This document shows positions 17,141-27,602 of a stretch of DNA of 64,000 nucleotides, in pieces. Below the pieces are notes generated by a model. It had not been told where the DNA came from and ran no database searches. It saw nothing but the letters and a program-made list of their open reading frames with translations. Position 1 is the first letter of the stretch. Every line of letters begins with the position of its first letter. The translations under genes and the position numbers were made by a program. Source of the stretch: Candidatus Onthomonas avicola (lineage in GTDB: Bacteria; Bacillota; Clostridia; Oscillospirales; Oscillospiraceae); the NCBI GenBank assembly GCA_018710845.1, contig DVJB01000041.1:1-64000 (forward strand). The letters run 5' to 3'.

Positions 17141-17379
17141 GTGGATTTGGGCAAAAACGGCAAAAAAATGAATTGCAATTCTGTGTGGCCTTCATTTCTG
17201 GGGATACTCACCAAAGCGGAGGTCCTCTGCTGTGCAGCGGCACACCATGCGGCCTGCACGGCGGCGGACAGACGCCCCGGACCGTCCGCCGCGCGGCGGA
17301 AAGACGGCCGCACGGGGCGGCGTTGACAGTTCTGACCATTTTCCCGGTGGAAGCGGGGGGTTTCTGCACGAATTGCGAC
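17141..17379. other. Gene-free stretch between divergent aminotransferase and ddl promoters
   Basis: About 240 bp with no supported gene. It includes a very GC-rich block at about 17255-17320 with a perfect 9-bp inverted repeat (GCGGCGGAC with GTCCGCCGC) and an isolated TTGACA that has no matching -10 box. No riboswitch or known RNA family was recognised. Confidence 0.5.
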
Positions 17380-17408
17380 TTGTTCCGCGCGCGCGGGTGT
17401 GCTATACT
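17380..17408 (+). promoter_or_regulatory. ddl-murF promoter
   Basis: TTGTTC (17380-17385), 17-bp spacer, TATACT (17403-17408), leaving a leader of about 75 bases before ddl. Confidence 0.65.
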
Positions 17409-17492
17409 CTAAACTGTATGATTGTGCCATCCAACCCGGGTTTTCCAAGCGGCGGGAGACGGATGCGCCAGTTGAAGGAGAGTGTTCCTGTG

Positions 17493-18548
17493 ATGAAAAT
17501 CGTGGTGCTTGCCGGCGGGCTGTCAGGAGAGCGCAATGTGTCGTTGTCCTCCGGCGTGATGGTGACCGAGGCCCTGCGCGCGCGCGGCCATCGGGTGGCG
17601 CTGGTGGACCTGTTTTTCGGCCTGGAGGGCAGAGACGTCGAGGGACCGGAGGCGCTCTATGACGCCCCGGTGCCCGAGCAGTGGCGGCGGGTGCCGCCCG
17701 CCGCGCCCGACTTGGCGACCGTCCGCGCCGCGCGGCGGGACCGCAGCCGGTCGGTCTTCGGCCCCGGCGTGCTGGAGCTGTGCCGGACGGCGGACGTGGC
17801 CTATCTCGCCCTGCACGGCGACTGCGGGGAGGACGGCCGACTGCAGGCGGCGCTGGACCTGCTGGGAATTCCCTACACCGGCTCCGGGTCCTTCCCGAGC
17901 GCGATTGCGATGGATAAGGACCTGACCAAGCGCATGGTTGCCGGTACCGGCGTACAGACGCCCGCCTGGCGCAAGGCGGACTACGCCCCGGACGATATCC
18001 CCGCCCTCGTGGAGGAGACGGCGCTGCCCGTTGTCGTCAAGCCGCTGGCCTCCGGCTCCTCCATCGGCGTAACCATCGCCCGCACGCGGGAGGAATTGGC
18101 CGTGGCGCTCACCGGCTGTCTGCGCTACGGCGGCCGCGTCGTGCTCGAGCAGTACATCGAGGGGCGCGAGATTCAGGTCGGATACCTCGTGGATCGCGCC
18201 CTGCCGTCCATCGAGATTATCCCCAAGCATGGCTTTTACGACTATGAGAACAAGTATCAGCCGGGCGCGGCGGAGGAGATCACCCCTGCGCCCATCCCCC
18301 CGGAGTGGGAGGCGCGCCTGGCCCAGGCGACGGAGACCGTCTTCCGGACGATCGGCCTGGCGGTCTACGCGCGGGCGGACTTCATCGTCACGCCGGACGG
18401 CACGCCGTGGTTTTTGGAGATCAACACCCTGCCGGGCATGACGCCCACCAGCCTGGTCCCGCAGGAGGCGGCCGCCGTCGGCATCGACTACGGCCGGCTG
18501 TGCGAGATTATTCTGGAGCAGTCGCTGCGCATCAGAGGAGAGAAGTGA
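17493..18548 (+). CDS. ddl: D-alanine--D-alanine ligase
   Basis: Makes the D-Ala-D-Ala dipeptide for peptidoglycan. The 351-aa ATP-grasp protein opens with the ligase signature LAGGLSGERNVSLSSG, has AYLALHGDCGEDG for the N-terminal domain, MDKDLTKR, VVKPLASGSSIGV for the ATP-binding loop, the omega loop ENKYQPGAAEEITPAP and the metal site ARADFIV...LEINTLPG. The loop differs from the EKYTLKTSAI type of the VanG ligase at 57.5 kb, which supports D-Ala specificity. Start is ATG 17493; GTG 17490 and ATG 17463 (17463 has its own GGGAG) are in-frame alternatives. It sits directly before murF, as expected. Confidence 0.92.
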   Translation: MKIVVLAGGLSGERNVSLSSGVMVTEALRARGHRVALVDLFFGLEGRDVEGPEALYDAPVPEQWRRVPPAAPDLATVRAARRDRSRSVFGPGVLELCRTADVAYLALHGDCGEDGRLQAALDLLGIPYTGSGSFPSAIAMDKDLTKRMVAGTGVQTPAWRKADYAPDDIPALVEETALPVVVKPLASGSSIGVTIARTREELAVALTGCLRYGGRVVLEQYIEGREIQVGYLVDRALPSIEIIPKHGFYDYENKYQPGAAEEITPAPIPPEWEARLAQATETVFRTIGLAVYARADFIVTPDGTPWFLEINTLPGMTPTSLVPQEAAAVGIDYGRLCEIILEQSLRIRGEK

Positions 18549-18549
18549 G

Positions 18550-19944
18550 ATGGAGCCAATCAGCGTATCGGAGATTCTCCGCGCCACCGGAGGCCGCCTG
18601 CTCGACCGCTTTGACGGGGAGGAGACGGTCGCCGCCGTGGACACCGACAGCCGCCACATTCAGCCCGGCTCCCTCTTTGTCCCGCTGGTGGGGGAGAACT
18701 TTGACGGGCACAGCTATATCCGTCAGGCGCTGGATGCCGGGGCGCTCGGCTGCCTGACCGACCATGCCCTGCCCGCCGCGGAGTGCCGTGCGGACCGATT
18801 CTATATCCGCGTGCAGGACACCACCCTCGCCCTCGGCGCGCTGGCGAAGTTCTACCGGGAGAAGTTTGACATCCAGGTGGTGGGCGTCACCGGCAGCGTG
18901 GGCAAGACCACCACAAAGGACATGATCGCCTCTGTCCTCTCCCAGAAGTACCGCGTGCTCAAGACGCAGGGCAACTATAATAATAATATCGGTGTGCCCA
19001 AGACGCTCTTCGGCCTCACCCGGGAGCATCAGGTGGCCGTGGTGGAGATGGGGATGAACCACATGGGCGAGATCGACTATCTCACCCGCATTGTCCAGCC
19101 GGACGTGGCCATCATCACCAACATCGGGGACGCACATATCGAAAACCTCGGCAGCCGGGAGAACACCCTGCGCGCCAAGGCGGAGATCTTCAACGGACTC
19201 AAGCCGGGCGGCGTGGCTGTGCTCAACGGGGACGACGCGCTGCTGGCCAAGCTGAACGGCGTGCTCATCCATCCCATCACCTGGTACGGCGAGCGGGAGG
19301 GCTGTGCCTTCCGCTGCACCGAGATCTATGAGACGGGGCACGACTGCATGCGGCTGCGGGCCGAGACGCCGGCCGGTCCGCTGGAGGCGACCATTCACTG
19401 CCCGGGCCGCCACCTGCTCTACCCCGCGCTGACGGCGGCCGCGGTGGGCGAGGGGTTCGGCCTGACCTGCGCGGAGATCGCGCGCGGCATCGAGGCCTTT
19501 GCCCCCACCCGGATGCGGATGGACATCGTTCGCTGCCGCGACGGCATTACCATTTTGAATGACACCTACAACGCCAACCCCCAGTCCATGCGCGCGGCGG
19601 TGGACGTGCTGGCCAACTACCCCGGCAGCTACCGTGTGGCAGTGCTGGGCGATATGCTCGAGCTGGGCGACCTCGGCCCGGCCCTGCACGAGAGCGTGGG
19701 GCAGTTTATCGGCCGCTCCGGCATTGACTGCCTGGTCACCGTGGGTGAGCTGGGCGAGCACATCGCCCAGGGCGCGCAGAGCGCCGGCCTCGCGGAGGTC
19801 TATGCCCGTCCCAATAAGGAGGAGGCCAAGGTGGTCCTGGAGCAGGTGATCCGGCCGGGCGCCGTCTTCCTGTGCAAGGCCAGCCGGGGCATGAAGTTTG
19901 AAGAGCTGGTGGAATTTTTAAGGCGGCTGGCCGGAAGCGTCTGA
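18550..19944 (+). CDS. murF: UDP-N-acetylmuramoyl-tripeptide--D-alanyl-D-alanine ligase
   Basis: Adds the D-Ala-D-Ala made by Ddl to the UDP-MurNAc-tripeptide in the cytoplasm. The 464-aa Mur ligase has its P-loop GSVGKTTTKD at 115-124, EMGMNHMGEIDYL, the INIGDAHIE-like NIGDAHIENLGS segment, and NDTYNANPQSM in the C-terminal domain. It starts one base after the ddl stop, with GAGGAGA ahead, and is clearly co-expressed with ddl. Confidence 0.96.
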   Translation: MEPISVSEILRATGGRLLDRFDGEETVAAVDTDSRHIQPGSLFVPLVGENFDGHSYIRQALDAGALGCLTDHALPAAECRADRFYIRVQDTTLALGALAKFYREKFDIQVVGVTGSVGKTTTKDMIASVLSQKYRVLKTQGNYNNNIGVPKTLFGLTREHQVAVVEMGMNHMGEIDYLTRIVQPDVAIITNIGDAHIENLGSRENTLRAKAEIFNGLKPGGVAVLNGDDALLAKLNGVLIHPITWYGEREGCAFRCTEIYETGHDCMRLRAETPAGPLEATIHCPGRHLLYPALTAAAVGEGFGLTCAEIARGIEAFAPTRMRMDIVRCRDGITILNDTYNANPQSMRAAVDVLANYPGSYRVAVLGDMLELGDLGPALHESVGQFIGRSGIDCLVTVGELGEHIAQGAQSAGLAEVYARPNKEEAKVVLEQVIRPGAVFLCKASRGMKFEELVEFLRRLAGSV

Positions 19945-19984
19945 GCCGCCCGTCCGCCGGCCGGAGGAGTGCGTACAGGAGAAT

Positions 19985-21883
<1,899 letters not shown>

Positions 21884-22482
21884 ACCGGGTGGGAAGGGTT
21901 TTATTGGTCCTCTTCGCCGCGGCGCTGGCCGCCTTTCTGGCCCTGGAGGGCATCGTCCTCGCCGGCAGCCGCAGCGACCTGCACGGCGTGCCAGAGGCGG
22001 TGATCATCCTGGGCTGTAAGCTGTGGGGGGAGGAGCCTTCCCCCGCCCTTGCGCGGCGGCTGGACGCCGCGCTGGACTACCTGGAAGATCTGAAGGGGGA
22101 GGGGGTCACCCCGCTGGTGGTGGTCTCCGGCGGACAGGGGGACGACGAGCCCATGCCCGAGGCCGACTGCATGGCCGAATACCTGGAGGCGCACGGGGTC
22201 CCCGCCGGGCAGATCATCCGGGAGGATGAGAGCACCAACACAGTGGAGAACCTCCAGTTCAGCATGGCCCGCCTGCGCGAGCACGGGCTGGAAGGCTCTC
22301 CCCATGTGACGATCGTATCCAATGACTTTCACCTGGCGCGGGTGCGGATGCTGGCCGGGCGGTACGGCATCGACTGCTCCACCGTGGCCGCGCCTATGCC
22401 GGACTGGCCCTCCCGCATCTACTCCAACCTCCGGGAGGCCCCGGCCCTGGTGAAGTCCTTCCTTTTGGACTGAGGAGCTGCT

Positions 22483-23571
22483 ATGCTGGAGAAACTGGAA
22501 CAACTGGAACAGCGCTATTCCGCGCTTCAGGCCCGCCTGGCCGCGCCGGAGACCTACGCGGACGCCGCGCTTGTCGCCAGGCTCAACCGCGAGAGCGCGG
22601 AGCTGGCGGAGCTGGTGGAGACCTACCGCGCCCGCCGCCGGACGGAGGAGGCGGCCCGGCAGGCGGAGAGCATGCTCTCCGAGCCGGACGCCGAGCTGCG
22701 CGCGCTGGCGCGAGAGGAGCTGCTGGAGACGCGCGAGCAGCTCGCTCAGCTGGACCGGCAGCTCCAGCTCCTGCTGCTGCCGAAGGATCCGAATGACGCC
22801 AAGCCCGTCATTGTCGAGATTCGCGCCGGCGTCGGCGGGGAGGAGGCGGCGCTCTTTGCCCACAGTCTCTACCGGATGTACTCCATGTACGCCGACCGCC
22901 GGGGCTGGCCCATCGAGGTGGCGCAGTCCAACCCCACCGAGCTGGGCGGGGTAAAGGAGATCATCTTCACCATCGACGCCCCCGGTGCCTACTCCCGAAT
23001 GAAGTTTGAGAGCGGCGTTCACCGTGTTCAGCGCGTGCCGGAGACGGAGTCGGGCGGGAGAATCCACACCTCCACCGTCACGGTGGCCGTCCTGCCGCAG
23101 TTGGACGAGGTAGACTTCGCCCTGGACCGGAAAGACCTGCGGATTGACACCTTCCGCTCCTCCGGCGCGGGCGGACAGCACATCAACAAGACCTCCTCTG
23201 CCATCCGCATCACGCACCTGCCCACCGGTACCGTGGTGGAGTGTCAGGACCAGCGCAGCCAGCTCCAGAACAAGGAGAAGGCGATGCAGATTCTGCGCGC
23301 CCGCCTCTGGGAGGAGAAGGTGCGCGAGCAGGAGGCCGGCGTCGCACAGGAGCGGCGCAGCCAGGTGGGCGCCGGGATGCGAAATGAGCGCATCCGCACC
23401 TATAACGTCCCGCAGGGGCGGGTGACCGATCACCGTATCGGCCTGACGCTCTACCGGATTGACGACATTTTAAACGGCGACCTGGACGAGGTGATGGACG
23501 CCCTCGCCGCCGCCCATCAGGCCGAACTGCTCGCCGAACACGGCGGCGATGGGGGAGGGGAGAGGCGATGA
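22483..23571 (+). CDS. prfA: Peptide chain release factor 1
   Basis: Terminates translation at UAA and UAG. The 362-aa protein has the catalytic GGQ in [12 protein letters not shown], the RF1-type PxT stop-codon tripeptide as P-E-T in [10 protein letters not shown], and the standard ends [16 protein letters not shown] and [14 protein letters not shown]. This P-E-T form is usual in Firmicutes. In many genomes prfA pairs with prmC (glutamine methyltransferase); here the next gene is tsaC, overlapping by 4 bases. Confidence 0.96.
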   Translation: MLEKLEQLEQRYSALQARLAAPETYADAALVARLNRESAELAELVETYRARRRTEEAARQAESMLSEPDAELRALAREELLETREQLAQLDRQLQLLLLPKDPNDAKPVIVEIRAGVGGEEAALFAHSLYRMYSMYADRRGWPIEVAQSNPTELGGVKEIIFTIDAPGAYSRMKFESGVHRVQRVPETESGGRIHTSTVTVAVLPQLDEVDFALDRKDLRIDTFRSSGAGGQHINKTSSAIRITHLPTGTVVECQDQRSQLQNKEKAMQILRARLWEEKVREQEAGVAQERRSQVGAGMRNERIRTYNVPQGRVTDHRIGLTLYRIDDILNGDLDEVMDALAAAHQAELLAEHGGDGGGERR

Positions 23572-24620
23572 AGACGGAGCTGCTGACCATCCCCTGTGTC
23601 GCGGGACACGAGGAGGAGATCGCCCACGCCGCCGCCCTGCTGCGGGAGGGGGCCCTGGTCGCCCTCCCGACCGAGACAGTCTACGGCCTAGGCGCGGACG
23701 CGCTCAACGGCGCGGCAGTCGCCGGCATCTACGAGGCAAAGGGACGTCCGTCGGATAACCCCCTCATCATCCATGTGCCCAACGACCTCTCCTGGCTCTC
23801 GCGCTATTGCCGCGACGTGCCGGAGCTCGCCTGGCGGCTGGCCGAACGCTTCTGGCCGGGTCCGCTCACCATGATTCTCCGCCGCGACCCCTGCGTGCCC
23901 GACCGGACCACCGGAGGCCTGGACACGGTGGGAGTGCGCTGCCCGGACCACCCGGTGACCGAGGCGATCATCCGTGCGGCGGGCCATCCGATCGCCGCCC
24001 CCTCCGCCAATACCTCCGGCCGCCCGAGCTGTACGACGGCCGCCGAGGTACTGGAGGATGTCGGCGGAAAGATCGCCGCCGTGGTGGACGGCGGGCCGTG
24101 CGCGGTGGGGGTGGAGTCCACCATTCTCGACCTCACCGTCACCCCGCCGCGCCTGCTGCGCCCGGGCGGGATGCCGCTGGAGGACCTGCGCGCCGTCTGC
24201 GGCGAGATCGACCTCGACCCCGCCGTCCTGCGCCTGATGGGGGAGGGGGAGCGGCCCCGCGCCCCCGGCATGAAGTACCGCCACTACGCCCCCCACGCCC
24301 CGGTCACCGTCGTCACCGGCGACCCGGACCGGACGGCCGCCTACATCGCCGCGCGCGCGGACGGGAAGACCGGCGTGATCTGCTTTGAGGAGTACCGGGA
24401 ACGGTTTCCCTGGTCGGTGGTGGTCTCCCTCGGGCCGGTATCGGACAAGGGGGAGCAGGCGCGGCACGTCTTCTCCGACCTGCGCTTTTTTGACCAGACC
24501 GGCGTACAGCAGATCTTTGCCCAGTGTCCCGATCCGGACGGGCTCGGATTTGCGGTGGCCAACCGCCTGAAAAAGGCGGCGGGCTTTCATGTGATCGAAC
24601 TGGAGGGGGAGGGGCCATGA
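23568..24620 (+). CDS. tsaC: L-threonylcarbamoyladenylate synthase, long Sua5 form
   Basis: Makes threonylcarbamoyl-AMP from threonine, bicarbonate and ATP, the first step of t6A37 tRNA modification. The 350-aa length covers the YrdC domain (residues 10-205, including LPTETVYGLGADA, KGRPSDNPLIIHV and APSANTSGRPS) plus the C-terminal Sua5 domain, linked by SPGMKYRHYAP-like RAPGMKYRHYAPHAP. It overlaps prfA and coaE by 4 bases each (ATGA junctions). Confidence 0.94.
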   Translation: MKTELLTIPCVAGHEEEIAHAAALLREGALVALPTETVYGLGADALNGAAVAGIYEAKGRPSDNPLIIHVPNDLSWLSRYCRDVPELAWRLAERFWPGPLTMILRRDPCVPDRTTGGLDTVGVRCPDHPVTEAIIRAAGHPIAAPSANTSGRPSCTTAAEVLEDVGGKIAAVVDGGPCAVGVESTILDLTVTPPRLLRPGGMPLEDLRAVCGEIDLDPAVLRLMGEGERPRAPGMKYRHYAPHAPVTVVTGDPDRTAAYIAARADGKTGVICFEEYRERFPWSVVVSLGPVSDKGEQARHVFSDLRFFDQTGVQQIFAQCPDPDGLGFAVANRLKKAAGFHVIELEGEGP

Positions 24621-25213
24621 CGGTCATCGGCATCACCGGCCCCACCGGCGCCGGGAAGACCACCGCGCTCGGCGTGCTGGAGGAGATGGGCTTTCGCGTC
24701 CTGGACTGCGACAAAATCTATCACGCATTACTGCAAAGTGATTTGACCTTACAGCAAGAGCTAAAGGACCGCTTTGGCTCAGCACTCTGGGGACCGGACG
24801 GGCTGGACCGCAAGGCGCTCGGCCGCCTGGTCTGGGAGGACGCGGCGGCGCTCGCCGATCTGAACGAGATCACCCACCGGCATATCCTCGCCGCGCTCCG
24901 GCGCGCACTGGACCGCGCGGCGGCCGAGGGGCTTCCCGGCGCGGCGGTGGACGCGGTGGCCCTGATCGAGTCAGGGGCGGGGGAGCTGTGCCAGGCGACG
25001 GTGGCGGTCACCGCCCCGGAGGAGACGCGTGTGCGGCGCATCATGGCCCGCGACGGCATCGGGGAGGACTACGCCCGCGCGCGCGTAAGGTCCCAGCGCC
25101 CGTCGGAGTGGTATGAGCGCCACTGTCAGTATACACTGGTCAATGATGACGGCCAGGAGGCATTTGCCCGCCGGGCGCGGCAGCTGTTTGTGCGCCTGAC
25201 AGAGCGATCGTAA
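24617..25213 (+). CDS. coaE: Dephospho-CoA kinase
   Basis: Final step of coenzyme A synthesis. The 198-aa P-loop kinase has GPTGAGKTT at residues 8-16, the DCDKIYHALL lid contact segment and a QRPSEW-type C-terminal motif. In many CoaE proteins the loop is GGIGSGKS; here it is GPTGAGKT, as seen in related clostridial forms. A short AT-rich patch near the DCDK motif has codon use unlike its neighbours (ATTACTGCAAAGTGATTTGA), perhaps only drift. Tight overlap with tsaC. Confidence 0.9.
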   Translation: MTVIGITGPTGAGKTTALGVLEEMGFRVLDCDKIYHALLQSDLTLQQELKDRFGSALWGPDGLDRKALGRLVWEDAAALADLNEITHRHILAALRRALDRAAAEGLPGAAVDAVALIESGAGELCQATVAVTAPEETRVRRIMARDGIGEDYARARVRSQRPSEWYERHCQYTLVNDDGQEAFARRARQLFVRLTERS

Positions 25214-25228
25214 AGGAGGAAATCTGTG

Positions 25229-26617
25229 ATGAAACAGGAGGAACTGCGCAAGCGGCTGCTGCTCGACCGCAGCAGCGGATATGACCGCCTCGCTCCCGGT
25301 GAGCTGGAGCGGATGGAGGAGTACTGCGACGGCTACAAAGCGTTTCTCAACGCCGCGCGCACCGAGCGCGAGTGGGCCGCACAGGCCGCGGCGCTGGCGG
25401 AGGAGAGGGGCTTTCGCCCCTTCGTGCCCGGCCAGCCGCTCGCGGCGGGGGACAAGATCTACACCGTCAACCGCGGCAAGGCGCTCACGCTGGCTGTCAT
25501 CGGGACAGAGCCGCTGGAGCGCGGCGCAGTGATCGGCGCGGCGCACATCGACTCGCCACGCCTCGACCTCAAGCCCGCCCCGCTGGTGGAGCAGGACGGC
25601 CTGTGCACCCTCAAGACGCACTACTACGGCGGCATTCGCAAGTACCAGTGGGTCTCCATCCCGCTGGAGCTGGTAGGCGTCGTCGTGTGCGCCGACGGGA
25701 AGCGGGTGGAGGTCTCCATCGGCCGTGACCCGGGCGATCCGGTGCTCACCATTCCGGACCTCCTGCCCCACCTGGGCGACAAGCAGTCCAAAAAGCCGCT
25801 CTATCAGGGCATCGAGGGTGAGCAGCTCAACCTGCTGGCCGGTTCGCGGCCCTATCCGGACGACGACGGGAAGGACCGTGTCAAACTGGCGGTGATGAAC
25901 GTGCTCTACGAGAAGTACGGCATCACCGAGGCGGACTTCCTCTCCGCCGAGCTGAGCGCCATCCCCGCCTTCCCGGCCGGGGACGTCGGGCTGGACCGCT
26001 CCATGATCGGCGCCTACGGCCAGGACGACCGCGTGTGCGCCTACGCCGCCCTGCGCGCCCTGCTCGACCTCGGCACGCCGCGCCGGACCTGCGTGGCCCT
26101 GCTGGTGGACAAGGAAGAGGTGGGCTCCATGGGGGTGACCGGCATGCAGTCCCAGGCATTTGACCGCTTTATGGAGGAGCTGTGCCGGGCGCAGGGCGCC
26201 GCGCTGCGCGACTGCTTTGCCAACTCCTTCTGCCTCTCGGCGGACGTGACGGCCGCCTATGACCCCAACTTTGCCGAGGTCTATGAGCGCAATAACGCCG
26301 CCTACCTGAACGGCGGCGTGGGCCTTTGCAAGTATACCGGGTCCCGCGGCAAGTCCGGCTCCTCCGACGCGGCGGCTGAGCTGGTCGGCAGCGTCCGCCG
26401 CATTCTCGACCAGGCCGGTGTCATCTGGCAGATGGCGGAACTCGGCAAGGTGGACGAGGGCGGCGGCGGCACGATCGCCCTGTATATGGCAAACCGCAAC
26501 ATTGACACCCTGGACGCGGGCACGCCGGTGCTGGCGATGCACTCGCCCTATGAGGTGACCGCCAAGCTGGACTGCTATATGACCTACCGCTGCATGAAGG
26601 CAGTCTTTGAGGCCTGA
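25229..26617 (+). CDS. M18 family aminopeptidase
   Basis: Cytosolic metallo-aminopeptidase of 462 aa that removes N-terminal residues, typically acidic or hydrophobic ones. Metal-site segments: AHIDSPRLDLKP, the YGGIRKYQW strand, a DKEEVGSMG catalytic-Glu segment and SADVTAAYDPN, with a C-terminal His in VLAMHSPYE. Start ATG 25229 has AAAGGAGG 9 bases upstream; GTG 25226 gives one residue more. It is 15 bp after coaE and ends the run of closely packed housekeeping genes. Confidence 0.92.
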   Translation: MKQEELRKRLLLDRSSGYDRLAPGELERMEEYCDGYKAFLNAARTEREWAAQAAALAEERGFRPFVPGQPLAAGDKIYTVNRGKALTLAVIGTEPLERGAVIGAAHIDSPRLDLKPAPLVEQDGLCTLKTHYYGGIRKYQWVSIPLELVGVVVCADGKRVEVSIGRDPGDPVLTIPDLLPHLGDKQSKKPLYQGIEGEQLNLLAGSRPYPDDDGKDRVKLAVMNVLYEKYGITEADFLSAELSAIPAFPAGDVGLDRSMIGAYGQDDRVCAYAALRALLDLGTPRRTCVALLVDKEEVGSMGVTGMQSQAFDRFMEELCRAQGAALRDCFANSFCLSADVTAAYDPNFAEVYERNNAAYLNGGVGLCKYTGSRGKSGSSDAAAELVGSVRRILDQAGVIWQMAELGKVDEGGGGTIALYMANRNIDTLDAGTPVLAMHSPYEVTAKLDCYMTYRCMKAVFEA

Positions 26618-26652
26618 CGGCCCGCTGACTGTGCCGGAAAGGAGGAAACCCC

Positions 26653-27495
26653 TTGAATTTCCTGACTGCCGCCCTGTTGGGGCTGATTCAGGGCGTGGCT
26701 GAGTTCCTGCCCATCTCCAGCTCGGGACATCTGTCTCTGATTCAGAACTTTTTTGGCCTGCGCACGGCAGAGAATACCAGCCTATTCTTTGACGTGCTGC
26801 TCCATCTGGGCACCCTGGTGGCGGTGTGCATCGCCTACTGGTCGGATATCCGCGGCATGGTGCTGGAGTTTATCGCCATGTGCCGCGAGGTTGCCGGGGC
26901 CCGCTCTTCCCGCCCCACGCCGCAGGCCCAGTCGCTGCGGCGGCTGATCCTGCTGCTCATCGTCGGCACGCTGCCGCTGTTTCTCGTCCTGCCGATTCAG
27001 GATCAGGTAGAGACGCTTTACAGCAATACCTGGTTTATCGGCGGCGCGCTGATCGTCACCGGGTTTCTGCTGTTCTGGTCCGACCGGATGGCCCGCGGCA
27101 GTAAGAATGCCCGGACGATGACCCTGCTTGAGGCGGTGGGCGTCGGACTGTCCCAGGCGGTGGCCACGGTGCCCGGCCTCTCCCGCTCCGGCACCACCAT
27201 CGCCACCGGGATGCTACTGGGCCTGGACCGGAATTTTGCCGTGCGCTACTCCTTTTTGCTCAGCCTGCCCGCCGTGCTTGGGGCGAATATTCTCACCCTG
27301 ATCGACGCGGTACAGCAGGGGATTGACTGGTCCATGATGCCGGTCTACCTAGTCGGCGTGTGCGTGGCGGCCATGAGCGGCTACTTCTGCATCGGCGTGG
27401 TGAAGAAGCTCTCGGACAAGGGAAAGTTCGGCAAATTTGCCTATTACTGCTGGGGCGTGGGCCTCGTCGCCCTCATCCTCTCGGCAGTGCTGTAA
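26653..27495 (+). CDS. uppP: Undecaprenyl-diphosphatase
   Basis: Dephosphorylates undecaprenyl pyrophosphate to recycle the lipid carrier for peptidoglycan and other envelope polymers; sometimes called bacitracin resistance protein. The 280-aa integral membrane protein shows motif 1 QGVAEFLPISSSGH (residues 14-27) and motif 2 PGLSRSGTT, both lining the outer active site. It starts at TTG 26653 behind AAAGGAGGAAA, an unambiguous choice by spacing. Confidence 0.95.
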   Translation: MNFLTAALLGLIQGVAEFLPISSSGHLSLIQNFFGLRTAENTSLFFDVLLHLGTLVAVCIAYWSDIRGMVLEFIAMCREVAGARSSRPTPQAQSLRRLILLLIVGTLPLFLVLPIQDQVETLYSNTWFIGGALIVTGFLLFWSDRMARGSKNARTMTLLEAVGVGLSQAVATVPGLSRSGTTIATGMLLGLDRNFAVRYSFLLSLPAVLGANILTLIDAVQQGIDWSMMPVYLVGVCVAAMSGYFCIGVVKKLSDKGKFGKFAYYCWGVGLVALILSAVL

Positions 27496-27602
27496 GACTC
27501 ATCCAAGTCAGACGATTTGGGTGAGGCGCGGCCGGCGCCCTGGCCGGCCGTACGTGGTACCCTGTGCGGCGCAGAGCCGCCGCGCAGAGGAGAGGAGAAC
27601 AC

